Source: JALEFZ01 sp039820545 (lineage in GTDB: Bacteria; Bacteroidota; Bacteroidia; J057). Taken from it: DNA of 64,000 bases. Location: assembly GCA_039820545.1 (NCBI GenBank), contig JBCBPW010000003.1:119203-183202 (forward strand), in the 5' to 3' direction. Both the position numbers and the translations under genes were made by a program. This document shows positions 63,667-64,000 of the stretch, piece by piece; position 1 is the first letter of the stretch; every line of letters starts with the position of its first letter. Below the pieces are notes generated by a model. That model was not told the DNA's origin. It saw only the letters and a list, made by a program, of their open reading frames with translations, and did no database searches.

Positions 63667-64000
63667 TTAGTTTCTAGAAAAACGGTTGACCAACCAAATG
63701 CTCATGATGATGATCGCCATCGCGGCAATTTCTTTGATGCTGATGACTTCTCCATCCCAGATTCCCCATCCTACGGCTACTATGGGCATGAGATAGGTGA
63801 CCATACTGGCAAAAATGGGACTGCTAATTTCGACTAATTTGGCAAAAAGCAAGATAGCCGCCGCATTGGAGATGACTCCCAAGAAGATGATCTCTTCTAA
63901 GGCTACAATGCCTACTTCATTGGCAAATGCAATTTCGAAAAAATTGGAGGAAATGGCATAAGCTGTAGCGAAGGGAAATATGATTAGGAAAGAGAGTGAG
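63667..64000 (-). CDS. EamA/DMT-family transporter (C-terminal part only)
   Basis: The reading frame is open to the end of the window; only the last 110 residues are present. They contain the end of a membrane helix, the segment LGVISNAAAILLFAKLVEISSPIFASMVTYLMPIVAVGWGI and a last helix followed by RFSRN, typical of the C-terminal EamA repeat of drug/metabolite exporters. The substrate is unknown. It is followed 3 bases later by the hypothetical membrane-anchored protein. Confidence 0.75.
   Translation of the reverse strand, partial: SLSFLIIFPFATAYAISSNFFEIAFANEVGIVALEEIIFLGVISNAAAILLFAKLVEISSPIFASMVTYLMPIVAVGWGIWDGEVISIKEIAAMAIIIMSIWLVNRFSRN

Noticed and set aside
1..64000. tRNA, rRNA, CRISPR array, insertion sequence, prophage or known riboswitch
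   Set aside because: I looked for cloverleaf-like sequence, regularly spaced repeats, transposase or integrase proteins and conserved riboswitch cores while reading and saw none; a covariance search was not possible.

Overview
The window comes from a Bacteroidota genome, most likely a Saprospiria- or Cytophagia-type surface-associated bacterium; I cannot place it to genus. The evidence is a SusC/SusD pair, secreted proteins with type IX secretion (T9SS) C-terminal sorting domains, PKD and Ig-like surface proteins, Omp28 and DUF6029-type proteins, many LxxC lipoproteins, and promoters of the Bacteroidota form TTTG-N19-TAnnTTTG with few Shine-Dalgarno sites. I see no tRNA, rRNA, CRISPR array, insertion sequence or prophage.

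Positions 1-9811 carry the end of an exopolysaccharide cluster on the + strand: two left-handed beta-helix acyltransferases, a plant-like GDP-mannose 3,5-epimerase, four GT4-type glycosyltransferases and an AsnB-type amidotransferase. A 1.15 kb gene-free stretch follows, then a large secreted protein with a lyase-like fold, a PKD domain and a T9SS tail. A flippase-like membrane protein (- strand) and a WcaJ-type initiating sugar-phosphate transferase (+ strand) diverge from each other at 14.2-17.1 kb. No recognisable Wzx or Wzy lies in the polysaccharide cluster; one O-antigen-ligase-type protein sits separately at 24.2 kb.

Positions 17-34 kb are mixed housekeeping and envelope genes: a TspO relative, an S41 peptidase lipoprotein, a DUF6909-like protein with a nucleoside-phosphorylase-like tail, the rplU-rpmA operon, a LysM protein followed by a core-less arginyl-tRNA-synthetase relative, a PASTA protein, an alpha/beta hydrolase/Omp28/DUF6029 group, and a lipoprotein superoxide dismutase.

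Positions 34-47 kb hold a CBM48 plus helix-hairpin-helix fusion, an isolated SusC/SusD pair, a T9SS cargo protein, an OmpA lipoprotein, release factor 3 and an ankyrin-repeat protein. Positions 47.8-53.4 kb encode an 1840-residue M43 metalloprotease with eleven Ig-like repeats and a T9SS tail.

The last 10 kb hold two lipoprotein enzymes, a Rossmann-fold reductase, a histidine kinase, YaaA, a Dps-like protein lacking its ferroxidase histidines, PdeM, Tgt, a yeast-type cytosine deaminase, an unknown membrane-anchored protein and the end of a DMT transporter.

The best candidates for a new look are the ArgS-derived protein without a catalytic core (26696-27433), the CBM48-HHH fusion (34106-34750), the DUF6909-like protein (20713-22452) and several unexplained hairpins in intergenic DNA. 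I did not find a complete, clearly new multi-gene system.
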